Shown here: positions 8,515 to 17,553 of the stretch, piece after piece
Numbering within the stretch: position 1 is the first letter of the stretch
Layout: every line of letters starts with the position of its first letter
DNA from: CAYMDP01 sp964389375
GTDB lineage: Bacteria > Bdellovibrionota > Bdellovibrionia > Bdellovibrionales > UBA1609
Reading direction: 5' to 3'
Length of the DNA: 64,000 nucleotides
NCBI GenBank assembly: GCA_964389375.1
Contig: CAYMDP010000012.1
Coordinates: 1 to 64,000 of the forward strand
Position numbers and translations under genes: made by a program
Notes under the pieces: generated by a model
The model's database searches: none
Told to the model about the DNA's origin: nothing
Seen by the model: the letters and a program-made list of their open reading frames with translations, nothing else

Positions 8515-9281
8515 GAGCGGTAGGAATATTGGCTTGGAAGGATCTTCGCCTTCTGGTTTCGAACCCACTCTTTTGTTTTATTGCCTTAGCCTGTACCTGC
8601 CTTTGGAGTTTCACTTACATGCGCAATCTCTTTGAGTTTGCGCAGCGTTCGATGATGAGCGGAATGCAGATGGGTGCAGAAGGGCAATTAAATTTACAGA
8701 CAACCGTCTTTTTGTCGCATATCTCGTATACAAATCTAATTTTCATTGCGGTGATTCCGGCACTGACTATGCGTTTGATCTCGGAAGAAAAAAAGACCAG
8801 AACCTATGACCTTCTATTAACGGCCCCAATTTCTGCGACACAAATTGCGATGGGTAAGTTTTTTGCGGCATTCGGTGTTGGAGCTCTTTTGGTCGCAATT
8901 TCCTTTCTTTATCCCTTGTTCACTTTTGCTCTTGCAGATTTTAATGTGGCCCCACTACTAACGGCCTATTTGGGTTTGCTGTTAGTGACGGCTTGTTATG
9001 CAGCTCTGGGTTTATTTGCATCCTCCTTAACGGAATCTGTGGTGTTGAGTGTGGTCTTGGGCTGGGTGTTTAATTTGACTCTTTGGTTTATCAGCCAAGG
9101 TGCAGATTTTTCGGACAATCAGGTTTTTGCTTCGATTATGGAGCAGATCTCTTTTGGTCAACACTTCATGGCCTTTATTAAAGGAACAGTGAAGACAAGC
9201 TCCCTCATATTCTTTGTTAGCTGTGTGGCCTTATTTGTCTTTATGACTCAACGAGTGGTTGAGTCTTCGCGGTGGAGGTAA
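8511..9281 (+). CDS. ABC-2 type permease (GldF-like)
   Basis: A 256-residue inner-membrane permease with about six hydrophobic segments, the channel partner of the preceding ATPase. The motif ISEEKKTRTYDLLLTAPIS between the second and third segments is typical of ABC-2 permeases of the GldF/NosY type. The ATG at 8511 overlaps the ATPase stop (ATGA), after a GAAGGAGG ribosome site. The gene ends at 9281, three bases before the GldG-like start. Co-translation with the ATPase is very likely. The transported substrate is not evident. Confidence 0.9.
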   Translation: MRAVGILAWKDLRLLVSNPLFCFIALACTCLWSFTYMRNLFEFAQRSMMSGMQMGAEGQLNLQTTVFLSHISYTNLIFIAVIPALTMRLISEEKKTRTYDLLLTAPISATQIAMGKFFAAFGVGALLVAISFLYPLFTFALADFNVAPLLTAYLGLLLVTACYAALGLFASSLTESVVLSVVLGWVFNLTLWFISQGADFSDNQVFASIMEQISFGQHFMAFIKGTVKTSSLIFFVSCVALFVFMTQRVVESSRWR

Positions 9282-9283
9282 AA

Positions 9284-10855
9284 ATGAGTCAAAAGGGAAA
9301 AATTTCGCTTTTACTATCCTTCTTGGCCCTTGTTGTTTTAGTGATCGCTCGAGCTCTTTTGGGTGGTTGGGTTAATTTTCTTTACGGACCCTTGATTATT
9401 TTTGTGCTCGGTTTGGCCTTAAGTTTGGCCTTTGATTTTCGCTTCTTTAAAGATTTTTTAAGCATGCGAACAACCAAGCACGGCATGAATATGGGGGCGA
9501 TGATTCTTTTGACCTTCGGCCTGTTGTTTTGTTTGAATTATTTTGGAGTTCGCTACAATAAGACCTTTGATTTTACCGAAGAAAAAATTAACTCCCTGTC
9601 CGAGCAGACGAACAAGATTCTGGATGGTCTAAATGAAGACGTTCAGGTTTTGGTGTTTTATACGGAAGGGGATCAGTCCGCGCAGATTCGGGCCCAGCTA
9701 CGTCAAAATTTTTCGCTTTTCCAAGAGAGAAGCTCCAAAATTAAACTGCAGATGATCAACTCTTATGTCGATGTCACGAAAGCCGATGACTACTTAAAAG
9801 GACTGACCGGAGTTGATCAAGAGCAAGTGTTTGTGTTTTTGAATCACAATGGACGAAGAGTCCGTGTCGAAGCCCCTTTTATGGAGCAACAAGTGACTTC
9901 AGCCTTAGTGAAGATCACTCGAGAAAACCAAAAGAAGATCTATTTTATTACGGGCCATGGAGAGAGAGATTTAAACTCAGAGTTACCGGAGGGACTAAAA
10001 ACATTTAGACAAAGTCTTGAGGACTCCTCTTATGTGATTTCGACTTGGAATCTTGCTGAAAACACAAGTCTTCCTCCAGATGCAGATATTGTTGCGATCG
10101 TGGGTCCAGAGAGGCCCTACTTGGATGCAGAACTCGATATGTTAAGGACTTATGCCAGAGGCGGAGGCCATCTGTTGCTAGCGCTTGATCCTGGGCAGCG
10201 ACATAACTTGGCCTTACTGACAAAAAGCTTAGGGGTAGAGTTCCAAAATAATTATATTATTGATCAGCTCAATCAGCTTCTGGGGCGAGGGGCCGCTTCA
10301 GCCCTAGGTTTGATTTACGATAAAGAAAGTGATGTGACGAAGGCTTTTCGTGATGGGGATATGAGTGTTTTTGATTTGGCCTCAGAGCTTAGGGCCGCCC
10401 CAGAGTCTGGGGAAAACTTGGTACTTCGTGAATTAGTAAAAACCAACACCACAAGCTTTAGCATGAGTCAGCTTCAGCAGGCGACGGACCGTGGGGAGCG
10501 TGGCTCTCGAACAATTGCAATTTCGGTTCGAGGTCAGATGAAGCCGGCTCCGGGGGCAAAAATTGAAGAAGGCACAGAGGCTCCAAAAGAGTTTTCTGCT
10601 TTGGTCGTCGGGGACTCAGACTTTCTTTCGAACAAAGCTATTTTTCAGGGCTTAAACAGAGACTTTGCACTGAACTCGATTGGTGATCTTGCTAAAGAAT
10701 CCGATTTAATCAGTATCCGGCCGAAGCAATTGAAGGGAACGAGTATGATTATGACCTCAACTCATTCGGTGATTGTTGTCCTGGCAGGTTTAAGTCTTCC
10801 CCTGATATTTATTCTTATGGGTGGAACACTTTGGTTTAGAAGGAGAAGTGCGTGA
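9284..10855 (+). CDS. GldG-like ABC transporter auxiliary protein
   Basis: A 523-residue membrane protein of the ABC auxiliary (ABC_transp_aux, GldG) family. I start at ATG 9284 because the sequence GGAGG lies just upstream. The in-frame GTG at 9272 would place that ribosome site inside the gene. Two hydrophobic segments (about residues 10-50) and a third at 70-90 are followed by a large extracytoplasmic domain containing KIYFITGHGERDL and DADIVAIVGPERPYLDAELDMLRTY, split to show the Rossmann-like auxiliary fold. It ends with a hydrophobic helix and a basic tail (FRRRSA). The gene overlaps the next one by 4 nt (GTGA). It probably forms a periplasmic sensor or linker of the ABC complex. Confidence 0.88.
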   Translation: MSQKGKISLLLSFLALVVLVIARALLGGWVNFLYGPLIIFVLGLALSLAFDFRFFKDFLSMRTTKHGMNMGAMILLTFGLLFCLNYFGVRYNKTFDFTEEKINSLSEQTNKILDGLNEDVQVLVFYTEGDQSAQIRAQLRQNFSLFQERSSKIKLQMINSYVDVTKADDYLKGLTGVDQEQVFVFLNHNGRRVRVEAPFMEQQVTSALVKITRENQKKIYFITGHGERDLNSELPEGLKTFRQSLEDSSYVISTWNLAENTSLPPDADIVAIVGPERPYLDAELDMLRTYARGGGHLLLALDPGQRHNLALLTKSLGVEFQNNYIIDQLNQLLGRGAASALGLIYDKESDVTKAFRDGDMSVFDLASELRAAPESGENLVLRELVKTNTTSFSMSQLQQATDRGERGSRTIAISVRGQMKPAPGAKIEEGTEAPKEFSALVVGDSDFLSNKAIFQGLNRDFALNSIGDLAKESDLISIRPKQLKGTSMIMTSTHSVIVVLAGLSLPLIFILMGGTLWFRRRSA

Positions 10856-12198
10856 GGGCGTTTCGGTCTACGGGCTTATGGTTTGTCATCGTTTTGGCCG
10901 TCGGAGTTTTGACTTACTTTGAGTATAAAAAGAGCCTCGGAGAAGATGAAGAAAAACTGGTGGCTTCGCGCATTTTTGGTTTTAAGGCAGACGAGATCCT
11001 AACTTTCAGTCGTAAAAGCAAAGAGGGTGAGCTTAAAATTCGTAAGGATCAAGATGTGTGGCTTATGGATTCCCCGGTTCAAGATGAGGCCGATGCCTCA
11101 CTCGTTTTTGCCTTTTTGGATGAACTTGAAAAAGAAAGTGGCCAAAAACTTCCCGCTGTCGAAGGGGGATTTAATTGGGCTAACTACGGTTTAGATCAAC
11201 CCGAAACAGAATGGTCCATTCAGACCCCCGCTCGAACTTATGAATTCGCGGTCAGTGGCCGCCCGGCCTTTGATGGTAGTTATTATCTTCGGTTCGAAGA
11301 CCAGCTTTATTTGGCAGGGCGAAACTGGAGTCGGCATAATGCAAAGCCCGCAGACACTTTAAGGGATAATTTGCTGCTGAGGGGTCTTGGTTCATTAAAA
11401 AAATTTCAGCGTCTTGGGCCTTTGGGTTTTCGTTTAAAAAAAGTTGAAGATGCTTGGAAGCTTGAGGGAAGCGACAAATCCATTGATCCCTTAAAACTTG
11501 AGCGTGTCTTAGCCGAGCTTCGAGACATTAAAGCCATCGAGATCATGAGTTCGGTTTCTCCAGGGGCCTTTGGGCTCAGCAAGCCAAATCTAACTTTGAG
11601 CTTACATGAGGAGGGCCAGGAGAAGGCACGGACCTTGGAGTTGGGTCTGGGCAAAAATGCGGATGAAACCTTTGTCCGTTCTAACAAAAAGGCTTTTGTT
11701 TACCGAGTCAGTCCGACTTTACGTGAGAAATTGGATCTGACTGCGGACGACTTTAGAGAGGGAAAGTTTCCCTTTCAGTTCGATCTTGAAAAGATCAGTG
11801 AAGTTCAGATTAAAACAGCCTCTCAATCCATAAAGCTTAAAAAAAATCTTGAAAGCTGGACTCTCGAGGGCGATGAAAAACTCGACGAGACACAGCTTGC
11901 AAACTTGTTTCAGCGACTTCGTGATTTGGACGCTCGTTCTTTTTATGCATTGTCCTCGGTGCCCATAGGGTCGCTAAAAAACTCATTGCTGTTGTTGGAT
12001 CAAGCGGGAGAAAGGGTTTTTGAGATGAAGTGGGGAGCGGACTTTCAGGTTTCATCGGGCAGAAATAAAGATCAAAAATTTTTTAGAGTCCTTGTGTCAG
12101 GACAAAAAGAAGCCTTCGGACTTTCTCTTCTGGATCTGAACTCGCTTCCGATTGATAAACTTATTGTGAGAGAGAAAATTAATGAAGATCTCAATTAA
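10852..12198 (+). CDS. DUF4340 domain-containing protein
   Basis: A 448-residue protein with one N-terminal membrane anchor (STGLWFVIVLAVGVLTYF) and a long extracytoplasmic part made of repeated DUF4340 modules: near-repeats such as LKKVEDAWKLEG and LKKNLESWTLEGDEK, and NWANYGLDQPETEW and GAFGLSKPNLTL. The GTG start at 10852 overlaps the GldG-like stop and follows AGGAGA. DUF4340 proteins regularly accompany GldG-type genes, so it is likely a structural partner of the transporter. Its 3' end overlaps the GHMP kinase start by 17 nt, tying the kinase to the same transcript. Confidence 0.85.
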   Translation: MRAFRSTGLWFVIVLAVGVLTYFEYKKSLGEDEEKLVASRIFGFKADEILTFSRKSKEGELKIRKDQDVWLMDSPVQDEADASLVFAFLDELEKESGQKLPAVEGGFNWANYGLDQPETEWSIQTPARTYEFAVSGRPAFDGSYYLRFEDQLYLAGRNWSRHNAKPADTLRDNLLLRGLGSLKKFQRLGPLGFRLKKVEDAWKLEGSDKSIDPLKLERVLAELRDIKAIEIMSSVSPGAFGLSKPNLTLSLHEEGQEKARTLELGLGKNADETFVRSNKKAFVYRVSPTLREKLDLTADDFREGKFPFQFDLEKISEVQIKTASQSIKLKKNLESWTLEGDEKLDETQLANLFQRLRDLDARSFYALSSVPIGSLKNSLLLLDQAGERVFEMKWGADFQVSSGRNKDQKFFRVLVSGQKEAFGLSLLDLNSLPIDKLIVREKINEDLN

Positions 12199-13168
12199 AA
12201 GTCCGACCCGAGTTGACCTTGCCGGCGGAACCTTGGATTGTTGGCCACTGTATTGTTTGGTTGATGATTGCTACACGGTGAATTTAAGTATTGATATTTT
12301 CACCTACGTAGATCTTGAGCCTCATGCAGGCCCTGAGCTTCATGTTCATTTAAAGGATCTTGATTATAAAAGGACTTTTTCTAATCTGGCGGAATGCCTA
12401 GCTTGCCCGGATTTACAACTCGATCTTTTGCGCCATCTTTTTACAGCATTGAATCCAAAAACCGGATTTTCTTTATCGACCAAGTCTGATAGCCCCGTTG
12501 GTGGCGGACTTGGCGGAAGCTCGAGCCTTTTAATTTCACTGATTAAGGCCTTTTCTCAATGGCAGAAGACCTCTTTTTCAGTTTATGAGATGGTGACTTT
12601 GGCCTCCAATATTGAAGCGAAGGTTTTAAAGAAGCCGACCGGGACTCAAGATTATTTTCCAGCTATTCAAGAGGGCTTAAATCTAATTCACTACACCTCT
12701 TTTGGTCCTCAGGTGGAGCTTTTGCCTTTTCCGCTAGAGTTTTTTCAGCAACGTATGTTTTTGGTCTATACCGGGCAGCCCCACCACTCTGGGATCAATA
12801 ATTGGCAAGTTATCAAAAAGGCAATGGATCGTGATCCGAGGACCTTTGAGAGCTTAAATCAGATCAAAGCGATTTCTTCAAAACTTGTCGACTTTATTCG
12901 GGACGGCCAGTGGGAGGCATTGGTCGAGATTTTTCGTCTTGAGTTTTCGGCACGCCTTGCTTTAGCAGAATCCTTCACAAGCCCAGAAATAGAGAAACTT
13001 GAACAGATTGTTATGGATGCTGGAGGCTCTGCGGTAAAAATCTGTGGCGCGGGTGGTGGTGGATGTGTCATGGTATGGACTGAACCCGCCAACAAGGAAA
13101 AGGTTATCCGGGCGTGCGAAAAAGAAAAGTTTCAGGTTCTAAGAGCAAGTCCAGTTCCAGCGAGTTAA
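12182..13168 (+). CDS. GHMP-family sugar kinase
   Basis: A 328-residue kinase of the GHMP superfamily (galactokinase, homoserine, mevalonate and heptose kinases). The ATP-binding motif PVGGGLGGSSSLLISL lies near residues 104-119, the N-terminal substrate block SPTRVDLAGGTLD resembles sugar kinases such as D-glycero-D-manno-heptose 7-phosphate kinase, and the C-terminal GHMP motif KICGAGGGGCVMVW is intact. It overlaps the DUF4340 gene by 17 nt and ends 41 nt before the DUF429 protein. A sugar kinase at the end of an ABC operon could act in envelope or nucleotide-sugar metabolism. The specific substrate cannot be read from sequence. Confidence 0.82.
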   Translation: MKISIKSPTRVDLAGGTLDCWPLYCLVDDCYTVNLSIDIFTYVDLEPHAGPELHVHLKDLDYKRTFSNLAECLACPDLQLDLLRHLFTALNPKTGFSLSTKSDSPVGGGLGGSSSLLISLIKAFSQWQKTSFSVYEMVTLASNIEAKVLKKPTGTQDYFPAIQEGLNLIHYTSFGPQVELLPFPLEFFQQRMFLVYTGQPHHSGINNWQVIKKAMDRDPRTFESLNQIKAISSKLVDFIRDGQWEALVEIFRLEFSARLALAESFTSPEIEKLEQIVMDAGGSAVKICGAGGGGCVMVWTEPANKEKVIRACEKEKFQVLRASPVPAS

Positions 13169-13209
13169 GGTCTCCATCAGATGCAAATGGCTTAAGGTCT
13201 CACCATTTC

Positions 13210-14022
13210 ATGGGTCTGACACTTGGTGGTGGAAAAACCGAAAAAACGGCCTTGGCGGTCCTTGAGTATTATCCGAAACAAAATAAAATTTTTTTAAGTC
13301 GCTTGTTTGATCGCATTCGCACCGAGGGTGAGAATTCAGGGGATCTTGCAGTTCATCAGTTAATTGTTCAGTATCCAGCAAAAATTGAGTCCATCGCTTT
13401 TGATGTTCCACTGAATTTGCCGAAGTGTTTGCGTTGCCGCTTGGAATGTCCGGGCTATGAAGCCTGCACCGAACCTGAAATAGAATGGATGTGGAATTAC
13501 TATCGAAATCGTAATAAGAAAAAACGTCCACAAAAACTTTTTACTCCTTACACCGAGCGCTGTGTAGATCTGTTTTTATCCTCTGAACTTGAGGAGCCTT
13601 TTAGTCCCTCTCATGCTTTGGGATCAAACTTGGCGCCCTTAACCGCGCGGGCTTTTTTTATCAATCGCAGGTTGAAGTTTGATTCCATCGAAGTCTTTCC
13701 AAAATTGAGTTTATGGCGAATCGGTCGGTCCCTACAGATTCAAAAGAGTCATCTTCGCTTTCATAAACACTCTGTAGGCGGAGAAGAAAGTCGAAAGGCG
13801 ATCTTAGAGAAGTTGATGGATGCAGATATCGCATTTATCTATGACCAGGACTTTCGGCTAATGGTGCAAAATCCATCGGCCTTCGATGCATTTGTGTGTG
13901 CTCTTACTGGAGTTCTGTCTTTTAAGGGGCTTTGTGAAAATCGACCGAGTGATTTTCCAAAGTCCGCGGCCTGGATTGCGATTCCAAAAGAGAAGCTTTC
14001 TTGGGAGCTTGGATCCGAATAA
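13210..14022 (+). CDS. DUF429-like protein with a four-cysteine cluster
   Basis: A 270-residue protein that I place in the DUF429 family (predicted RNase H-like fold) from the N-terminal strand MGLTLGGGKTEKTALAVLEY and from SIAFDVPLNLP, which matches the family aspartate block. I start at ATG 13210 because the fold begins there. A GTG at 13114 would add 32 Ser/Lys-rich residues overlapping the kinase gene. Directly after the aspartate block lies CLRCRLECPGYEAC, four cysteines spaced C-x2-C-x3-C-x5-C, which could bind a metal. The gene is co-directional with the kinase. Biochemical function is unknown. Confidence 0.7.
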   Translation: MGLTLGGGKTEKTALAVLEYYPKQNKIFLSRLFDRIRTEGENSGDLAVHQLIVQYPAKIESIAFDVPLNLPKCLRCRLECPGYEACTEPEIEWMWNYYRNRNKKKRPQKLFTPYTERCVDLFLSSELEEPFSPSHALGSNLAPLTARAFFINRRLKFDSIEVFPKLSLWRIGRSLQIQKSHLRFHKHSVGGEESRKAILEKLMDADIAFIYDQDFRLMVQNPSAFDAFVCALTGVLSFKGLCENRPSDFPKSAAWIAIPKEKLSWELGSE

Positions 14023-14094
14023 CAAGTCGAATTCGGACCATGGTCGAGGGACGATAGCCTTTCACTCAGACTTAAATCAGGTTAGCATTAGACT

Positions 14095-15051
14095 ATGCAA
14101 TTTTCTGTGATTAAATTTTTGATTCTTTTGCCATTTTTTGCTCTTTCTTTTGCCGAAGTTTCTGGAGCGAGCACCGAGCTGGATCTAGTTCGTCGAGTTG
14201 CAGTTTTTCCGATCAAAGTACCTCAAGATTTAAGTGAAGCGGCAGAGGAGTCTTGGTGGAAGGTTCGCGAAATTTTAACCGAGAACAAAAGGTTTCTTGT
14301 CGCGAGCAAATCATTTTTAATTCAGCGCGATGTTTTTCAGGGGAGAGAAGACCTAAGTCCCTCGGATGCAATTATTCTGGGGAAGCTTTTAGACTCTCAT
14401 GCCCTCGTCAGCACTTATCTTTCGGATAAAACCCTAAAAATGAGGGCCTACGAAGCTCAGTTTGGACGAATTCTATGGGAGCATCAAATTGAACTTCTTC
14501 CCTCCCTCCCAATGGCAGGCCAGCTTGCCGAGGCCTCGACGAAGTTGATTTTGGACTTTATCTCAAGCTTTCCATATCAGGCCTATGCGATGCTGGACTC
14601 AATTCGAGGATCTGTTGTTTATAAGGATGGCGACTCGCAAATAGTTAAGATCGATATCGGAATGAATTCCGGTGCTGAAGTCGGAGATAAAGCACAATTC
14701 ATAAGAATTCTAAGCGATAGTCTTAAGCCTTTATTCTTTCAAAATGAGGCTGTTCAGGTTTTTGCCGAAGGTTCGATTCTTAAAGTGGATCGAGGAGAGG
14801 CTTTGGTTCGCATCGAGAGAATGTCTGGGACCAGCAAAATCAAAGAGGGGACTCTAGTCGTTCTTCCAAAAGAGTTTAATCGTCTTCGAGAATCCTATGC
14901 ACTCCAGAATCGAATGAAAGTGGGACTTAATTCAGAACTTATTTCTCCCGAGATGTCGGCAGTCAGTCAAGAGGTTCGCGAGAAGAAGCCACTCTATACC
15001 TCATTAAGCTTTATTGCGACCTTGGCGATGTTTCTGCTTCTAGCTTTTTAA
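14095..15051 (+). CDS. Exported TolB/FlgT-like protein with C-terminal membrane segment
   Basis: A 318-residue protein with a signal peptide (IKFLILLPFFALSFAEVSGA) and a hydrophobic C-terminal helix (LSFIATLAMFLLLAF). The first half (VRRVAVFPIK, a DALVS-like strand in SHALVSTYLS) resembles the N-domain of TolB/CsgG/FlgT-type proteins. Residues about 165-260 (GSVVYKDGDSQIVKIDIG, SGAEVGDKAQF, IKEGTLVVLP) resemble the small barrel at the end of FlgT. This is a fold-level resemblance by eye, not a firm family call. It is followed after 14 nt by a beta-barrel-like protein, so the two may act together at the outer membrane. Confidence 0.6.
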   Translation: MQFSVIKFLILLPFFALSFAEVSGASTELDLVRRVAVFPIKVPQDLSEAAEESWWKVREILTENKRFLVASKSFLIQRDVFQGREDLSPSDAIILGKLLDSHALVSTYLSDKTLKMRAYEAQFGRILWEHQIELLPSLPMAGQLAEASTKLILDFISSFPYQAYAMLDSIRGSVVYKDGDSQIVKIDIGMNSGAEVGDKAQFIRILSDSLKPLFFQNEAVQVFAEGSILKVDRGEALVRIERMSGTSKIKEGTLVVLPKEFNRLRESYALQNRMKVGLNSELISPEMSAVSQEVREKKPLYTSLSFIATLAMFLLLAF

Positions 15052-15065
15052 GAAACGAGGGCGGA

Positions 15066-15821
15066 TTGAATCTTAATATCGGAATTCTATTGTTTTTACT
15101 GACTTTGCTTCATCAGCCAAGCTCAGCCAGTTATTTTCAAAAAAATATGATGAACACTAAGCGGAGCAGTGAACGGGCTGCGACTCAATGGACCTTGGCA
15201 GATTGGCTTCAGCAAAAAAAGAAGATCGGATTGATGGACCACTGGCTCTTAAGTAATCGGAAAACCCAAGTGTTTGATTTTATGTTTGGTGGAGGAAATA
15301 GTAAGTTTTTATTAAAAACTGAATCTCAAACAGAAATTGATCGTAGCTGGAACCAGGGTGCCTTTGCGCAAACAGCATTTTATGTTTACATGCTCGGTGT
15401 CGAGGGCAGTTACGAAAAATACAATCCAGGCCGGGACTTAGTTCAAAGCAGTCTTAATCTGAGGATTCTGGGGTCTCATTTGCAAAGTACCAGGCTGATC
15501 GTCAAGTATGGATTTAGAGAATTGAAAATAGAAGAAGATCAAGAGAAGTGGCTAAGTCACTTTGCTGAGGCCGATTTGAACATTTATCTTTTTCGCGGTT
15601 TTGGTCTTCAGGGGCGCTATCAACACATCATCCCTAAGGTATCGAATGAAGACGTTGAACTAAAGGGCCATCGCGTGTCTGGCGGAGCTTTTATCGAACT
15701 TGGTGTATTAAGAATTTTCGGAGAATATTTCGAAGAGCCACTTGAGTTTAAAAACCTTCAAAATGAAGTCTCTAAAGAGCTTCGTCAGGGCTATCAAATC
15801 GGAGCCTTATTTTACCTTTAA
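15066..15821 (+). CDS. Putative outer-membrane beta-barrel protein
   Basis: A 251-residue exported protein of unknown function. It starts at TTG 15066 with GAGGGCGGA immediately upstream. A later ATG (15148) would remove the signal peptide (IGILLFLLTLLHQPSSASY). The mature part alternates polar and hydrophobic residues in short strands (FAQTAFYVYMLGVEGSYEKY, RLIVKYGFRELKI, GGAFIELGVLRIFGEYF) and ends in aromatic-rich GALFYL, as expected of a small outer-membrane barrel. It lies 14 nt after the TolB/FlgT-like gene. A palindromic repeat begins 23 bp downstream. Confidence 0.6.
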   Translation: MNLNIGILLFLLTLLHQPSSASYFQKNMMNTKRSSERAATQWTLADWLQQKKKIGLMDHWLLSNRKTQVFDFMFGGGNSKFLLKTESQTEIDRSWNQGAFAQTAFYVYMLGVEGSYEKYNPGRDLVQSSLNLRILGSHLQSTRLIVKYGFRELKIEEDQEKWLSHFAEADLNIYLFRGFGLQGRYQHIIPKVSNEDVELKGHRVSGGAFIELGVLRIFGEYFEEPLEFKNLQNEVSKELRQGYQIGALFYL

Positions 15822-15844
15822 CTTCTTCATTTTTTGGCCTAGAC

Positions 15845-16006
15845 TAGGGCGTGACCTCATTTCACGATACCGCTAATTTGTTTTAGTTTGAGTTGGCGCG
15901 AGGCGCGACGACGAAGGACTGCCCAAGGGCAATTCGAGGAGGAGCAACGAAGCTCCAGCTCAAAATTAAACGAATTAGCGGTATCGTGAAATGAGGTCAC
16001 GCCCTA
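15845..16006. repeat. 162 bp palindromic repeat element, copy 1
   Basis: Perfect 34 bp terminal inverted repeats (15845-15878 and 15973-16006) flank a core that continues to pair with mismatches. The core has local hairpins GGAGC-N6-GCTCC and TGCC-CTTG-GGCA (read on the minus strand). An inverted copy at 23440-23597 has an almost identical core. The right end lies 32 bp upstream of a lipoprotein start and supplies GAAATGAGG near its leader. It contains no ORF. Either a miniature mobile element or a structured regulatory RNA would fit. Confidence 0.85.
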
Positions 16007-16038
16007 AAGCTGTTCATAAAAAATCGGAGGAATTTAGG

Positions 16039-16761
16039 ATGAAGCACTCTTTTTTATTACTCTTCGTATTGGGTCTGACATCAGCTTGTGAGAAAGCTCG
16101 CATGAGTGTAGATTTTGGTCCGGACCGTTCGGGATTTAGTCGTGGCAAAATTGAATGTGGCCAAGCTTTTAGGGCTATTGGAGTTTGGCAAGACCTTAAC
16201 TCTGACGGTCAAATCCAAAAAGAGGACCCCTTTCTTGATGTGATTGTGCCTTTCAGCGGCGAGCTTAGTGCAGTTGCAAACTATGGATATGCTGGATTTT
16301 CGAGCCACGTCACCCACGGTCCTCAAGCTGAAGCCTTCGAAGCTCAGCATTTTTTCTACGAAGGATCTGACGGACTTCATTTTTTTATGAATTACGATAA
16401 AGAAAAAGTCGGATCTGCGGACAACTCGATCAATGTCGAAGTTGCGATTCGTGACAATAAAAAGCAAGATTCTGTGGTTTTAAGCGACGAAGCGGGTGAG
16501 ATGCTAGCACTCGATGCAGATCCTCGAACCTTTTATTATCAGGGTCTCTTTGAGTACAAACTTCAATCTGATGGCGCTGTATTAGGCCCGCTTTTAACAG
16601 ATGATTTTCAGGTTATTGTTCAATACAGAGATATTGGAGACTTGAAGACGGCTAAAGTTTATTCTGCGGTCGGTGCTGCGATCAATTTAAATTCCGAACA
16701 AAGCTTGCCGAAAACTTTTGTATTTCGCCGAGCCATGTTCGATAAATGCGGCCCAATTTAG
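16039..16761 (+). CDS. Unrecognised lipoprotein
   Basis: A 240-residue lipoprotein of unknown function. The start at ATG 16039 is set by GGAGGAATTTAGG and by a lipoprotein signal (MKHSFLLLFVLGLTSAC, Cys17). The frame extends back into the palindromic repeat, but that part is unlikely to be translated. The mature protein contains an EF-hand-like acidic turn DLNSDGQIQKED (about residues 52-63) within a beta-rich body. This may bind calcium, as in dockerin-type loops. The 162 bp palindrome ends 32 bp upstream and may carry regulatory signals. It is convergent with the DUF4097-like gene, with 25 bp between the stops. Confidence 0.72.
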   Translation: MKHSFLLLFVLGLTSACEKARMSVDFGPDRSGFSRGKIECGQAFRAIGVWQDLNSDGQIQKEDPFLDVIVPFSGELSAVANYGYAGFSSHVTHGPQAEAFEAQHFFYEGSDGLHFFMNYDKEKVGSADNSINVEVAIRDNKKQDSVVLSDEAGEMLALDADPRTFYYQGLFEYKLQSDGAVLGPLLTDDFQVIVQYRDIGDLKTAKVYSAVGAAINLNSEQSLPKTFVFRRAMFDKCGPI

Positions 16762-16786
16762 ACGGCTTGGTTATATCAAGTATAGC

Positions 16787-17497
16787 CTAGCGCTTTCGAA
16801 TTTGAATATCGCCTGATCCTGACTTAGCTTCAATTCGTAATTTGGAGTCTAAGGTATTCTGAAAGTCATTTTGCACCAAACCGTTACCGGTGGCTGTTTC
16901 GGATAGGATCTTTAGTTGAGGCGGCAAAATCATGTGCACGTCGCCAGATCCAACTTGAACTTTCAGTTGTCCCGTTTGGGCTTGTTCTTTCAGGTTTAAG
17001 CTGACATCGCCGGATCCGGCTTTAAGATCTAAAAACTTTGTGGACCCGTTCATCTCGATATCTCCACTTCCGGACATGGCGAGAAGGCGTTCATAAATCC
17101 CATCAACAAATATTTTTCCGCTTCCGACTTTAAGTTCGATATCTCCGCGGTGGGCGACGACGCGGATATTGCCGGTCCCAGAAGAGAGTTTCATTTTTAG
17201 TGAATCCGGAGCGGAAATCACCAAATCGAGTCGGCATTCGTGATCTAAGATCCAGCTGGTATCGTCGACCATAAAAGAGAGCTTTCCTTTAGTCTGTTCT
17301 TGCTTGATCGAACATCTTTTGCCCCACTTCTTTTTGATCAAAGAAATTTCAATCTGATTTTTGGTGTTTGGAGCGATACGAATGTCACCGGTTGAATTTT
17401 GAATTTCGAGTTCAGAGATCTCTTTTGTGGAAAAATTTAAAGACTCTGTTTCGGCATAGGACGACAAGGCGAAATAAAGAAAAAGGATAAGTTTCAA
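16787..17497 (-). CDS. DUF4097-like repetitive beta-solenoid exported protein
   Basis: A 236-residue protein with a short signal peptide (MKLILFLYFALSSYA). The body consists of recurring GSGDI/GTGNI turns (STGDIRIAP, SGTGNIRVV, VGSGKIFVD, SGSGDIEMN, AGSGDVSLN, VGSGDVHMI, SGSGDIQIR) spaced about 20 residues apart. This is the pattern of DUF4097/DUF2807 putative adhesins, which form a right-handed beta-solenoid. Two cysteines (RCSIKQ and DHECRLD) could form a disulfide. It follows the SPL-like gene in the same direction after 56 bp. It probably acts at the envelope or cell surface, and the binding partner is unknown. Confidence 0.78.
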   Translation of the reverse strand: MKLILFLYFALSSYAETESLNFSTKEISELEIQNSTGDIRIAPNTKNQIEISLIKKKWGKRCSIKQEQTKGKLSFMVDDTSWILDHECRLDLVISAPDSLKMKLSSGTGNIRVVAHRGDIELKVGSGKIFVDGIYERLLAMSGSGDIEMNGSTKFLDLKAGSGDVSLNLKEQAQTGQLKVQVGSGDVHMILPPQLKILSETATGNGLVQNDFQNTLDSKLRIEAKSGSGDIQIRKR

Positions 17498-17553
17498 AGG
17501 CCCCCCAAGGCTTAAAGGTCTGCCTTAATTATGGGCCGACTTCTTAGGGGAGT

